A stretch of 64,000 nucleotides of DNA, taken from assembly GCA_964423925.1 (NCBI GenBank), contig CAYRGQ010000010.1:1-64000 (forward strand), in the 5' to 3' direction. The DNA comes from CAYRGQ01 sp964423925. GTDB taxonomy: Bacteria > Bacteroidota > Bacteroidia > Sphingobacteriales > Sphingobacteriaceae. Positions 36,400 to 44,239 of this stretch are shown piece by piece. Numbering within the stretch: position 1 is the first letter of the stretch; every line of letters begins with the position of its first letter. The translations under genes were made by a program, and so were the position numbers. Below the pieces are notes generated by a model. The model was given only the letters and a program-made list of their open reading frames with translations, was not told the origin of the DNA and made no database searches.

Positions 36400-36431
36400 A
36401 GCTCACACCGTTTCGGTGTGGGCTATTTTTT
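36400..36431 (+). terminator. Rho-independent terminator of the gyrA-TPR operon, embedded in pyrD
   Basis: CACACCG-TTT-CGGTGTG with extended outer pairs (36400-36424), then ATTTTTTTA on the plus strand. The same bases, read on minus, encode the last codons and the stop of pyrD. Confidence 0.85.
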
Positions 36432-37440
36432 TACAGATAGATCTTATCAAGGTCGGGCCTTCATAGATAAAACCACTATACAGCTGGACCAGGGCGGCGC
36501 CGGCCTCCAGCTTTTCCAAAGCGTCTTGAGCACTGTGAATTCCGCCCACGCCCACAATTGGAAAACGTCCCGCGGCCTTCGCCGACAAATAGCGTATTAC
36601 TTCCGTCGCACGTGCACGCAGCGGCTTTCCGCTCAGCCCGCCCGCCTCTTCGGTGCGCGCGGCGCTACTACGCAAGCCATCGCGAGCAATCGTGGTATTC
36701 GTGGCCACTACACCGGCAATGCCAGACTCGACCACCAGCTCCACGATGTCATCCAGCTGCCCATCGGTTAGGTCGGGCGCAATTTTCAACAAAATGGGCC
36801 GGGACACCCCGTCCTTGTTATTGCGGCCCTGAAGCGTCTCCAAAATACGCAATAAAGGTTCTTTCTCCTGCAGGTCGCGCAGGCCCGGCGTATTGGGCGA
36901 GCTAACGTTTACGACGAAATAATCGACTACGTCAAACAGTGCATCGAAGCAATAAATATAGTCGTGTACAGCATCCTCGTTAGGCGTATCTTTATTCTTA
37001 CCAATATTGCCGCCAATGACAATACGTTCCCGATTCTTGACGTACCGCAACCGGGTGGCCGCTACGTCGACGCCTTGGTTATTGAACCCCATACGGTTGA
37101 TCAAGGCTTCATCCTCCGTCAATCGAAACATTCGGGGCTTGACGTTACCAGGCTGGGGCCTGGGCGTGACGGTGCCTATTTCCACGAAACCAAATCCCAA
37201 TGCGGCCATTTCTTCCACATACTCGGCGTTCTTGTCGAAGCCCGCCGCCAAACCCACCGGATTCTTGAAATGCAGCCCGAATACCTCCCGCTCCAAGCGA
37301 GGGTGCTCAAACCCGAAGGCACTCTTCAATAGTTGCTTAGCGCCCCAGATATTGTAGAAGCGTTTGAGTGCCCCCGTCACCTGATGGTGCGCGGTTTCGG
37401 GATCCATGGAAAAGAGCAGGGGTTTGACGAGTTTATACAT
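36403..37440 (-). CDS. pyrD: Dihydroorotate dehydrogenase (quinone), class 2
   Basis: A 345-aa class 2 PyrD that oxidises dihydroorotate to orotate with quinone as acceptor, attached to the inner membrane. N-terminal amphipathic membrane region (MYKLVKPLLFSMDPETAHH), then NPVGLAAGFDKNAEYV, FVEIGTVTPRPQPGN, NRMGFNNQGVD, the active-site VNVSSPNTPGLRDLQ with the class 2 Ser, LLKIAPDL, ATNTT and GVGGIHSAQDA. The promoter at 37445-37475 ends 4 nt before the ATG, so the mRNA should be leaderless. The coding end doubles as the terminator of the convergent operon. Confidence 0.97.
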   Translation of the reverse strand: MYKLVKPLLFSMDPETAHHQVTGALKRFYNIWGAKQLLKSAFGFEHPRLEREVFGLHFKNPVGLAAGFDKNAEYVEEMAALGFGFVEIGTVTPRPQPGNVKPRMFRLTEDEALINRMGFNNQGVDVAATRLRYVKNRERIVIGGNIGKNKDTPNEDAVHDYIYCFDALFDVVDYFVVNVSSPNTPGLRDLQEKEPLLRILETLQGRNNKDGVSRPILLKIAPDLTDGQLDDIVELVVESGIAGVVATNTTIARDGLRSSAARTEEAGGLSGKPLRARATEVIRYLSAKAAGRFPIVGVGGIHSAQDALEKLEAGAALVQLYSGFIYEGPTLIRSICKKIAHTETV

Positions 37441-37444
37441 GGGA

Positions 37445-37475
37445 CAAAACTAGGTATCCGCCAGCGATTTTGCAA
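37445..37475 (-). promoter_or_regulatory. Promoter of pyrD (predicted leaderless)
   Basis: On minus: TTG (37475-37473), 20-nt spacer, TAGTTTTG (37452-37445), then TCCC and the ATG at 37440. Both elements match the Bacteroidota consensus exactly. Confidence 0.7.
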
Positions 37476-37661
37476 GGAAGCCACCGACCACCGCACACTT
37501 ATCCCTAAATTCGAACATTTCTATTATTTTTTGTAGACGGCATGCAACATACCCTTCTAAACGGCGTCATTTAGATAAACAACGAAACGGGGGAAGGATC
37601 AGGTAGCTGCGAAAAAGGAATAGCAACGGGCTTAAGGCATCAATTTACAACAACAGGTCTT

Positions 37662-38207
37662 TTGGAAGCTTCTTTTAGTGATACACACAGTGAACTGGTA
37701 ACGGCATGCAAACGGGGCGACCGGCAGGCCCAGTTTAAGCTATACCAGCTCTATTCGAAAGCGATGTACAACACGGCCCTGCGTATTGTTAAAGACGAGG
37801 AGGACGCTGCCGACGTGCTACAGGATGCCTTTGTTGACGCGTTTAGCCGGCTCGACGCATTCCGCCAGGAAAGTACCTTCGGGATGTGGATGAAGCAAAT
37901 CATCATCAACAAGTCGATATCCGCGTTACGAAAACGCAAAATCGAGTTCCTTTCCCTCACCGGCAATGAAGAAATCGCAGATGAGGACGACCGAGCAAAC
38001 GAAGACATTACCTACCAGGTAGAGGCCGTAAAGCGCGCCATCGACCAGCTACCCGACGGCTACCGTCTCGTTTTGACCCTGTATCTGCTGGAGGGTTACG
38101 ACCACGAGGAAATCGCCCACATCCTGCGCATCAGCGAGGCCACCTCGCGAAGCCAGTTTCTACGAGGAAAACGGCGACTTTTGGCTCATTTGGCAACACG
38201 TAATTGA
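37662..38207 (+). CDS. RNA polymerase ECF sigma factor
   Basis: A 181-aa sigma-70 family factor of the extracytoplasmic-function type. Region 2 spans ~15-85 (ACKRGDRQAQFKLYQLYSKAMYNTA, in part, DEEDAADVLQDAFVDAF) and region 4 ~120-178 (AIDQLPDGYRLVLTLYLLEGYDHEEIA, in part, RISEATSRSQFLRGKRRL). No ATG exists at the N-terminus; the best start is TTG at 37662 with an AGG 5 nt upstream, or a GTG further in. It lies 10 nt before an anti-sigma-like membrane protein gene, which very likely holds it inactive. Confidence 0.92.
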   Translation: MEASFSDTHSELVTACKRGDRQAQFKLYQLYSKAMYNTALRIVKDEEDAADVLQDAFVDAFSRLDAFRQESTFGMWMKQIIINKSISALRKRKIEFLSLTGNEEIADEDDRANEDITYQVEAVKRAIDQLPDGYRLVLTLYLLEGYDHEEIAHILRISEATSRSQFLRGKRRLLAHLATRN

Positions 38208-38217
38208 GATAGAAAAG

Positions 38218-38772
38218 ATGGAAAAGAACTTGCAATCATTCATTCGGGAAAACCGGCACGCATTTGACCAAGCCAACCCACCCGAAGACTTATGGAACAG
38301 AATCGAAGGTGCACTGGACGGGCAGCAACCCCAAACAAGCACGACCGTACACCGCATCCCATTTACACGCATGGCGCGCGTAGCCGCTACCGTGCTCGTG
38401 CTGGCCGTTGCCGGGGCGCTAGTATTTACCTACGGGCGCCGGCAGGGATATGAAGACTACCACCGCATCAATCCCCAACTAGCGGCCGAGCAACGGACAT
38501 ACGCCGATTTGGTCACACAAAAGAAAGACTCGATCGCGTTTATCTCAGCCTCCAACCCTGCCCTCTACAGTGAATTTTTGACCGTGCTGGAACAAATGGA
38601 TGAAAACTACCGAAGCCTAAAACAGGAATTGCCCGGTAGTCCCAATCAGGAGATGACACTCGAGGCCATGATTCGCAATCTGAAAATCCAGATTGAAGTA
38701 CTGGAGCAGCAGCTGAACACCTATCACTTCATTCACCAACAAAAAGGAAAAGACCATGAACATCAAATATAA
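38218..38772 (+). CDS. Anti-sigma-factor-like single-pass membrane protein
   Basis: A 184-aa protein with a cytosolic N-terminal ~50 residues (FIRENRHAFDQANPPEDLWNRIEG), one membrane helix (~56-70, VAATVLVLAVAGALVFTY) and a helical periplasmic part with coiled-coil character (QMDENYRSLKQELPG, LKIQIEVLEQQLNTYHF). This N-in topology beside an ECF sigma gene fits an anti-sigma factor, although no zinc-finger HxxxCxxC motif is present. It overlaps the next gene by 17 nt. Function inferred from place and topology. Confidence 0.72.
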   Translation: MEKNLQSFIRENRHAFDQANPPEDLWNRIEGALDGQQPQTSTTVHRIPFTRMARVAATVLVLAVAGALVFTYGRRQGYEDYHRINPQLAAEQRTYADLVTQKKDSIAFISASNPALYSEFLTVLEQMDENYRSLKQELPGSPNQEMTLEAMIRNLKIQIEVLEQQLNTYHFIHQQKGKDHEHQI

Positions 38773-40033
38773 CGCCAGCCTGCTTATCGCACTGATACTG
38801 ACAGGGAATATCATTAACGTTGAAGCACAGGACGAGCGCCAGACGACTGAACAATCGGAAACTGCGGCCAAGCGGATGGCTGAACTCTCCACCAGCATAG
38901 CGGAAAGCGTGACCGCGGCGCTGAGCGAGATCGATTTCAGCGAGCTGGCCCGCGAATCGGAAAAATTGGCCCGCCTTTCAGCTAGCGAAGCCCACAAAGC
39001 AGCCCGTTTGGCACAAAGAGAAATAGAAGCGATCGACTGGAGCGAATTGCAGCGCGAAGTGGCTAAGGCGCAAGCCGAGATCGCCGAAATGAACTTGGCC
39101 GGATTGTCCGAACAATGGACGAGCATCGAGACTGCACCGTACCAGGAAGAAAAAATTATCGAAAAAGTGTACAAAGCCGGACGTAAGGACCGGCTACGCA
39201 TCGACAACCGGTATGGGCGTATCAAAGTGAATAACTGGAATCGTGACGAATTCAAGGTAGTGGTACGCATTAAGGTGGGAGAAAGTTCGGCCAGACGCGC
39301 TCAGGAAGCCTTGGATCGAGTGTCCATCAATGACAGCAAATCGGGTAACGAGGTGCATTTCAAAACCGCTATCGCATCCGCCGAATCGGGGTGGTTCTCT
39401 TCGCTGACAGGCAGCCGCAACCAAGAATTGTCGGTTAATTATGAGGTCTACATGCCCGCCGGGAATGAACTGAGCCTCAACAACCACTACGGTCCCATCG
39501 AAACGGGCGACCGTGACGGCAAATTAAACGTGGTCGTCCGTTACGGCAGCCTCAAAACCGGTAAGTTAAATGCGCCGAACAATACCATTTCGGCGAGCTA
39601 CTCCAAAGTGGATATCGCCTCCGCCCAGGAAGCAGAAATAGCCGTGAACTACGGGGGGCTGACACTGGGCGAAATCGGCAAAGCAACGATATCGCTCAGC
39701 TACTCCGGCAACGGTCAAATACGAACCGTCACCGAATCTGCCGACATCAGCCTTCGCTATAGTGGTGGAATGTCCATTGGGCTTGGGCCCGACATCAAGG
39801 AGGCCAATATTGCCGCTTCCTATTCGCACGTCGTGGTATCGCCAGCCAAAGACGCAATCTTCGACTTCAATACGGCGGTCAGCTACGGCAGTTTCGACTA
39901 TGGCCCCAATGCCAAAATCCAGGAGTCTGCCGGAGGAAACACCTCCAAGCAATACACCGGATACTGGAATACGGCATCGGCGTCCAACAGCGTTAATATA
40001 AGCGCGCGGTACGGTTCGGTTACGTTAAAATAA
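38756..40033 (+). CDS. Exported beta-rich protein with helical N-domain (DUF4097-like)
   Basis: A 425-aa exported protein: signal peptide ending VEAQ (~25), a highly charged Ala/Glu-rich helical stretch (~30-120, with repeated ISEL/DWSEL-type pieces) and a C-terminal part of short regular beta repeats, such as NNHYGPIETGDRDGKL, VVRYGSLKTGKL and AVNYGGLTLGEI. This repeat pattern is like the DUF4097/adhesin-like beta-helix proteins often found behind ECF sigma factors. It overlaps the anti-sigma-like gene by 17 nt, so the three form a coupled operon. A role at the envelope is likely; molecular function unknown. Confidence 0.7.
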   Translation: MNIKYNASLLIALILTGNIINVEAQDERQTTEQSETAAKRMAELSTSIAESVTAALSEIDFSELARESEKLARLSASEAHKAARLAQREIEAIDWSELQREVAKAQAEIAEMNLAGLSEQWTSIETAPYQEEKIIEKVYKAGRKDRLRIDNRYGRIKVNNWNRDEFKVVVRIKVGESSARRAQEALDRVSINDSKSGNEVHFKTAIASAESGWFSSLTGSRNQELSVNYEVYMPAGNELSLNNHYGPIETGDRDGKLNVVVRYGSLKTGKLNAPNNTISASYSKVDIASAQEAEIAVNYGGLTLGEIGKATISLSYSGNGQIRTVTESADISLRYSGGMSIGLGPDIKEANIAASYSHVVVSPAKDAIFDFNTAVSYGSFDYGPNAKIQESAGGNTSKQYTGYWNTASASNSVNISARYGSVTLK

Positions 40034-40070
40034 ACAGAAATTTCTACGAAGGGAACAAAACGCTCTGTGG

Positions 40071-40439
40071 CTAGCAACCAGAAACACGTGCGGGAGTACT
40101 GCGCAGGCATTCTTTGATCATGCTATTGAGCTCGATCATGAACTTGGCGCCGTCTAGTAACTCACGCAAGCGCAAAATATCCTCCACGCTGAGTACAAAA
40201 CAACGCTCGGTATATTGGGGCATAAAAATGGTGAAGTCCGATGCGCGGGAGCAATCGTCTAATAGTTCCGAAAGATCAATCCGATCAATCTGCTTCTTGA
40301 ACTTTAGAAAGTCACCCACGCGAAGGGGTGTGCGGTCTGAGGCAAACTCCAACCAATAGCAATTCCTATTGTTGCATTGGAATACCGCACCGTGGTCGGT
40401 GGAAAATACTTCAACGAAATTAGATATCGGACAGTTCAT
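40071..40439 (-). CDS. Small conserved protein, DUF6686-like
   Basis: A 122-aa cytosolic protein without signal or membrane segment. The N-terminal part has a CNNRNCYWLEF stretch with two Cys, and the middle holds a basic helix (VGDFLKFKKQIDRI). It resembles short Bacteroidota proteins grouped as DUF6686; I am only moderately sure. TATATTTG at 40454-40461 (minus) ends 14 nt before the ATG, so it is its own transcription unit. Function unknown. Confidence 0.6.
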   Translation of the reverse strand: MNCPISNFVEVFSTDHGAVFQCNNRNCYWLEFASDRTPLRVGDFLKFKKQIDRIDLSELLDDCSRASDFTIFMPQYTERCFVLSVEDILRLRELLDGAKFMIELNSMIKECLRSTPARVSGC

Positions 40440-40453
40440 GGCGTTTAACAGCG

Positions 40454-40461
40454 CAAATATA
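40454..40461 (-). promoter_or_regulatory. -7 promoter element (TATATTTG) of the small conserved gene
   Basis: An exact TAnnTTTG match on minus, giving a 5' leader of about 10 nt. No clear -33 TTG. Confidence 0.5.
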
Positions 40462-40624
40462 ACGCTTATTTATAATGAGTCCAAGTAAAAAAGACAATCG
40501 GATAACGATTCTAGCTTGAACCCATTTCGACACATTTAGGAAGGACTTCGTGACCTGCCGCATACGACTGCCTGCCTATACAAACTGACTATTTTAAACT
40601 CCGCCCTTCGTAAATGGGTATACG

Positions 40625-40662
40625 AAAACAGCCTGCCTCCCAGTTGGAAAGCAGGCTGTTTT
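40625..40662 (-). terminator. Rho-independent terminator after the efflux adaptor gene
   Basis: A perfect 12-bp stem AAAACAGCCTGC / GCAGGCTGTTTT (14-nt loop), 20 nt past the adaptor stop. T-runs are short on both sides. Confidence 0.75.
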
Positions 40663-40681
40663 ATGACGTACCTACCGCGCG

Positions 40682-42025
40682 TTAAAGCGCGCTACGGTCT
40701 ACTTTTTCTACCTTGGCGCCATCACGCAGGGTGGTGCTGATCGCGTTGAACGGCCGGGAAACCACTTCGTCCCCTTCCTGCAATCCAGACAGCACTCGGA
40801 TATACATATCGTCCTGGATTCCGGTCGTTACCTCAACCTGCTTCACCGTGCCTGTTCCGTCGTAGACAAACACGTACTCGCGTGCCTTTTTGGATCCAGC
40901 GGGAGTAAGTGGCTCATCCTCATCGACGTCAGTCGAATCCTTTGAACTGTTCTCGCGCGTCGTCACCGATTGAATCGGAACGGCTAAACCATTGTCGCTG
41001 CGGGTATGAATCTCTACCGTGGCAGACAGTCCTGGACGAAACGGAGAGGGATTAGCATGGTCTTCGTTAAGCAAATCCTGATAGGAATCAGGCAAAATAC
41101 GGACTTTGACGTTAAAGTTGGTAACTTGATCCGTACCGGCAGCACCGGAAGCCGACGCAGCCATCGTGGACGAGCTGGCAATCTCCGTTATTACACCCTT
41201 AAATTTGCGTCCTTGGAAAGCATCCACCTCGATCGTCGCTTCATTATCGAGCGCCACCCGGTTGATATCGTTTTCATTGACCTCAACGTTTACCTCCATC
41301 GAATTCATGTTGGCGATACGCATAATTTCCGTACCCGCCATCTGTGCAGTACCGACGACACGTTCGCCCAGTTCTACCTGCAGCAGGGACACAACGCCGT
41401 CTACGGGCGCAAAAATGGACGTGCGTGCGAGATTATCGCCTGCTTCCTGAACAGCGGCCTGCGATTGATCAATACCATACCGTGTCGCCAACACATTTTG
41501 GCGTTCGGCTTCCAGGTTGGCTAGCGCGCTCCGATAATCTGCCTGGCTTTGTTCAAATTCCGCAGCCGTGATGACTTTCTTATCAAATAAGGCCTCATTA
41601 CGGTTGTACTGTGCTTCGATGGCTACAAAACTGGCCTCGAGCTGCTTCAGCCGTTGCTCGGCCGCGGCCAAGCTGGCGCGTTGCTGGTTGAGCGATGCTA
41701 CCGCGCGCTGGTACCCCGACTGCAAAATATCCGGGCGTATACGGCATAGCAGTTGGCCCTGCTCCACCACATCCCCTTCCTTCACATGCAATTCGACAAT
41801 CTCGCCCGAAACCTCGGAACTCAGTTTCACTTCGATTTCTGGCTGTATCTTGCCACTGGCCGACACCTGCTCATTCACAGTCCGCTTCACAACCTTGTCC
41901 GTCGCTATCTTTATCGTATCGCCCTGGCCTATCCAGCCCATCTTGCTGGCCACGATAACCAAAACCAATAAAACCACTGATCCGATCAGGACGTATTTCA
42001 TCGTGCTTCTTTTCTTTTTTGCCAT
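40682..42025 (-). CDS. Efflux periplasmic adaptor (HlyD/MacA-like)
   Basis: A 447-aa membrane-fusion protein. One N-terminal helix (~10-27) anchors it. A lipoyl-type half-domain (SGKIQPEIEVKLSSEVSGEIVEL, in part; VKEGDVVEQGQLL) is followed by a long coiled-coil hairpin (~95-190), the second lipoyl half (IFAPVDGVVSLLQVELGERV) and the beta-barrel and membrane-proximal domains. The pattern is that of adaptors for MacB-type ABC exporters. It lies 61 nt downstream of a TolC gene, but no permease follows: a terminator comes directly after. The transporter partner must be encoded elsewhere. Confidence 0.9.
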   Translation of the reverse strand: MAKKKRSTMKYVLIGSVVLLVLVIVASKMGWIGQGDTIKIATDKVVKRTVNEQVSASGKIQPEIEVKLSSEVSGEIVELHVKEGDVVEQGQLLCRIRPDILQSGYQRAVASLNQQRASLAAAEQRLKQLEASFVAIEAQYNRNEALFDKKVITAAEFEQSQADYRSALANLEAERQNVLATRYGIDQSQAAVQEAGDNLARTSIFAPVDGVVSLLQVELGERVVGTAQMAGTEIMRIANMNSMEVNVEVNENDINRVALDNEATIEVDAFQGRKFKGVITEIASSSTMAASASGAAGTDQVTNFNVKVRILPDSYQDLLNEDHANPSPFRPGLSATVEIHTRSDNGLAVPIQSVTTRENSSKDSTDVDEDEPLTPAGSKKAREYVFVYDGTGTVKQVEVTTGIQDDMYIRVLSGLQEGDEVVSRPFNAISTTLRDGAKVEKVDRSAL

Positions 42026-42030
42026 TTGTG

Positions 42031-42062
42031 TGTTGATATTGACTTATGTTGATATTGACTTA
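42031..42062. repeat. Perfect 16-bp tandem duplication upstream of the adaptor start
   Basis: TGTTGATATTGACTTA occurs twice head to tail, with a partial third copy after it (TGTATTGATAT). It lies between tolC and the adaptor ATG at 42025 (minus). Confidence 0.9.
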
Positions 42063-42086
42063 TAGTGTATTGATATGGGTTCGATC

Positions 42087-43448
42087 CTAAAATACAACTT
42101 CCTTACCCAAATAGAAATCGATCACCTTCGTTCTGAAGATTAAATCATATTTGGCCTGGATATGTTGAAACTCAGCGTTGTTCATGTTCGTCTGCGAGGT
42201 AATCAGCTCGATGGAATTAGCCATGCCCACATCAAATCGCTGCTGGAGAACGTCAAACGCTTCCTTTGCCGAAATATGGGCCATCTGTGTGGAAACATAG
42301 CGCTTCTCTGCAGCCCGCAAATCCATAACCGCCTGGTGCACGATCTTGTTCAAATTGTTTTTTATCAGTTGCTCGGCCGTCAGCGCATTTTCATAATTAA
42401 TCCGCGCGCGGGCCACGTTGGTACGCGCTTCCCACCGGTTGAAGATGGGAATATTCAGGCTGAAGAAAACGGCTTGGGCAAAATTGCGTTCCATTTGGCG
42501 TTGGAACGACATGAGCGGAAGGCCCAGTTCCACATCGGGAATCGCTGACGAATAGGCCGTGTTTAGGTTCCCGCCAATATCCAAACTAGGATAAAACGCG
42601 CTCTTCGCAATCCCGATGCCGCGCTCGGCGACTCGTGTACGCGCTTCTGCTACCTTCACTTCCGGATATCGGAGGACGGCTTCCTGGTACAGTTCGGAGC
42701 CGACGTAGGTAGAGGACGTGGGGTCCTGGATGTCCGGCAATTCCGGCTTAACCAAGGCTATTTCATTAGACGGATCCATTTCCATCAATTGTTTCAGCTC
42801 GAGAAGCGCCAAATCGTACGCGTTCTGGTTCGAAATGACGTTCAACTCGTCGATGGCCACTTGGCTTTTTGCCTGCGAAAGGTCCGCCAGCGTGTTCAAT
42901 CCCGCCTCAAAATTGATATTGGCCACCTCCAGCTGGTTTTGGGACACCACCAACTGCTGCTGGGCGGCGGTCCACATATCCATATTGACCATCGCCTCCA
43001 GATACTTCGTGACGACAGCCAGGGTTAAGTCGCTTTTCGCACGATCGATATCCGTGGCATCCGCCACCAGCTGATGGCGATTTGCGGCAATTTGGTGTAC
43101 GCGTCTAAAGCCTTCGAACAAGCTCACGCCTGCGTTAAGGCCTGCCCCCAAGTTATTGACCGCCTGCGTTGACAGCTCGCCAACATCCGTATTGAAGAAC
43201 AACCCCCAATTTCGGCGCCCATTGATTCCGGCATTTACGGTTGGCAAATAATCCATCTTTGAACGGGTCAGTTCATGCTCGGAAAGCGAGTGCTGGAACT
43301 CCGCCTGACGGATTTGCAGGTTGTTTTCCAGGGCGCGCTTTACCGCATCCTGCACCGGAATCACCTGCTGTGCATGGGCCCCAAACGCCACGACTAATAG
43401 CGGCAGTAAAATATAGATTATTTTAAAAGAAAAAACTGATTTATTCAT
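42087..43448 (-). CDS. Outer-membrane efflux protein (TolC family)
   Basis: A 453-aa TolC-type outer-membrane channel: signal peptide ending AHAQ (~26), then VIPVQDAVKRALENNLQIRQAE and two repeats of long helices typical of the family (e.g. SLSEHELTRSKMDYLPTVN and NVARARINYENALTAEQLIKNNLNKIV, in part). Trimers form the exit duct of exporters. It is the first gene of a two-gene unit with the MacA-like adaptor and lies divergent from the deacetylase gene. Confidence 0.92.
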   Translation of the reverse strand: MNKSVFSFKIIYILLPLLVVAFGAHAQQVIPVQDAVKRALENNLQIRQAEFQHSLSEHELTRSKMDYLPTVNAGINGRRNWGLFFNTDVGELSTQAVNNLGAGLNAGVSLFEGFRRVHQIAANRHQLVADATDIDRAKSDLTLAVVTKYLEAMVNMDMWTAAQQQLVVSQNQLEVANINFEAGLNTLADLSQAKSQVAIDELNVISNQNAYDLALLELKQLMEMDPSNEIALVKPELPDIQDPTSSTYVGSELYQEAVLRYPEVKVAEARTRVAERGIGIAKSAFYPSLDIGGNLNTAYSSAIPDVELGLPLMSFQRQMERNFAQAVFFSLNIPIFNRWEARTNVARARINYENALTAEQLIKNNLNKIVHQAVMDLRAAEKRYVSTQMAHISAKEAFDVLQQRFDVGMANSIELITSQTNMNNAEFQHIQAKYDLIFRTKVIDFYLGKEVVF

Positions 43449-43485
43449 TCAACGTATGATTTACAGCAATTAACTTATCCGTTCG

Positions 43486-43515
43486 TTTGAGTTCATACCA
43501 GTTGTCTTATCTTTG
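43486..43515 (+). promoter_or_regulatory. Promoter of the polysaccharide deacetylase gene (predicted leaderless)
   Basis: TTTG (43486-43489), 18-nt spacer and TATCTTTG (43508-43515): both elements match the Bacteroidota consensus exactly, and the ATG at 43521 is only 5 nt downstream. Confidence 0.75.
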
Positions 43516-43520
43516 GCACT

Positions 43521-44132
43521 ATGTACGTGGTTAAGACACCTTTAGCGCTGCGCTGGCTTTACCCCTCATTGCTTTGGCATAAGCCGAGGCAAGACAAACG
43601 CATTTTTCTCACATTTGACGACGGGCCGATACCGGATGTTACACCGTGGGTGTTAAATACTTTGAAATCGTATGGCGTACAGGCTACTTTCTTCTGCGTG
43701 GGAGCCAATATAGAAAAGAATCCGGACATATTCAGGCGCATCGTGGACGAGGGTCACTGCGTAGCCAATCATACGCATAATCATCTAAAGGGATGGCACC
43801 ATACAGTGGAAGCCTACCTCCAAAACGTAGACTCGTGCGAGCGTCTTACCGGCACACGCTTGTTCCGTCCGCCTTATGGACGCGGTACCAGGGCACAATA
43901 CCGCGCATTAGCCGCCCTAGGATACCAAATCGTAATGTGGGACGTGCTCAGTGGCGACTTTGACCTTAAGCTAACACCCGAAAAATGCTTAAAGGCTGTC
44001 CTAAGGCATACCGAAAATGGATCCATCGTCGTATTTCACGATAATGTCAAAGCCGTCCCCAGACTGTATTATGCGCTTCCACGCGCCCTCGCCCATTGGC
44101 TTGAGGAAGGGTACACCTTCGGCACGCTTTAG
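43521..44132 (+). CDS. Polysaccharide deacetylase (NodB domain)
   Basis: A 203-aa carbohydrate esterase family 4-type enzyme. The metal/catalytic motifs are TFDDGP (~31-36, catalytic Asp and metal-binding Asp), HTHNH (~84-88, metal His), RPPYGRG (~114-120), and the C-terminal VVFHDN with the catalytic His. It removes N-acetyl groups from a polysaccharide such as peptidoglycan or surface glycan. No signal peptide is visible, so its site is uncertain; a basic hydrophobic N-terminus (LRWLYPSLLW) may attach it to the membrane. Substrate unknown. Confidence 0.93.
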   Translation: MYVVKTPLALRWLYPSLLWHKPRQDKRIFLTFDDGPIPDVTPWVLNTLKSYGVQATFFCVGANIEKNPDIFRRIVDEGHCVANHTHNHLKGWHHTVEAYLQNVDSCERLTGTRLFRPPYGRGTRAQYRALAALGYQIVMWDVLSGDFDLKLTPEKCLKAVLRHTENGSIVVFHDNVKAVPRLYYALPRALAHWLEEGYTFGTL

Positions 44133-44197
44133 TCCTCAACCTCTGCGCCCACACCCCCGTTGGCACAGCTTATGCCTTTCTTTACGTAGGAGATAGT

Positions 44198-44228
44198 TCG
44201 GACAAACCGACTAAATCCCTCGGACAAA
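44198..44228 (+). promoter_or_regulatory. Direct repeats upstream of the RND operon (putative regulator site)
   Basis: TCGGACAAA occurs at 44198-44206 and 44220-44228, exactly 22 bp apart (two helical turns), directly before the adaptor start. The first copy also forms a small inverted repeat, TCGG-ACAAA-CCGA. This spacing suits side-by-side binding of a regulator. Confidence 0.45.
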
Positions 44229-44239
44229 AAAGGAAATTC

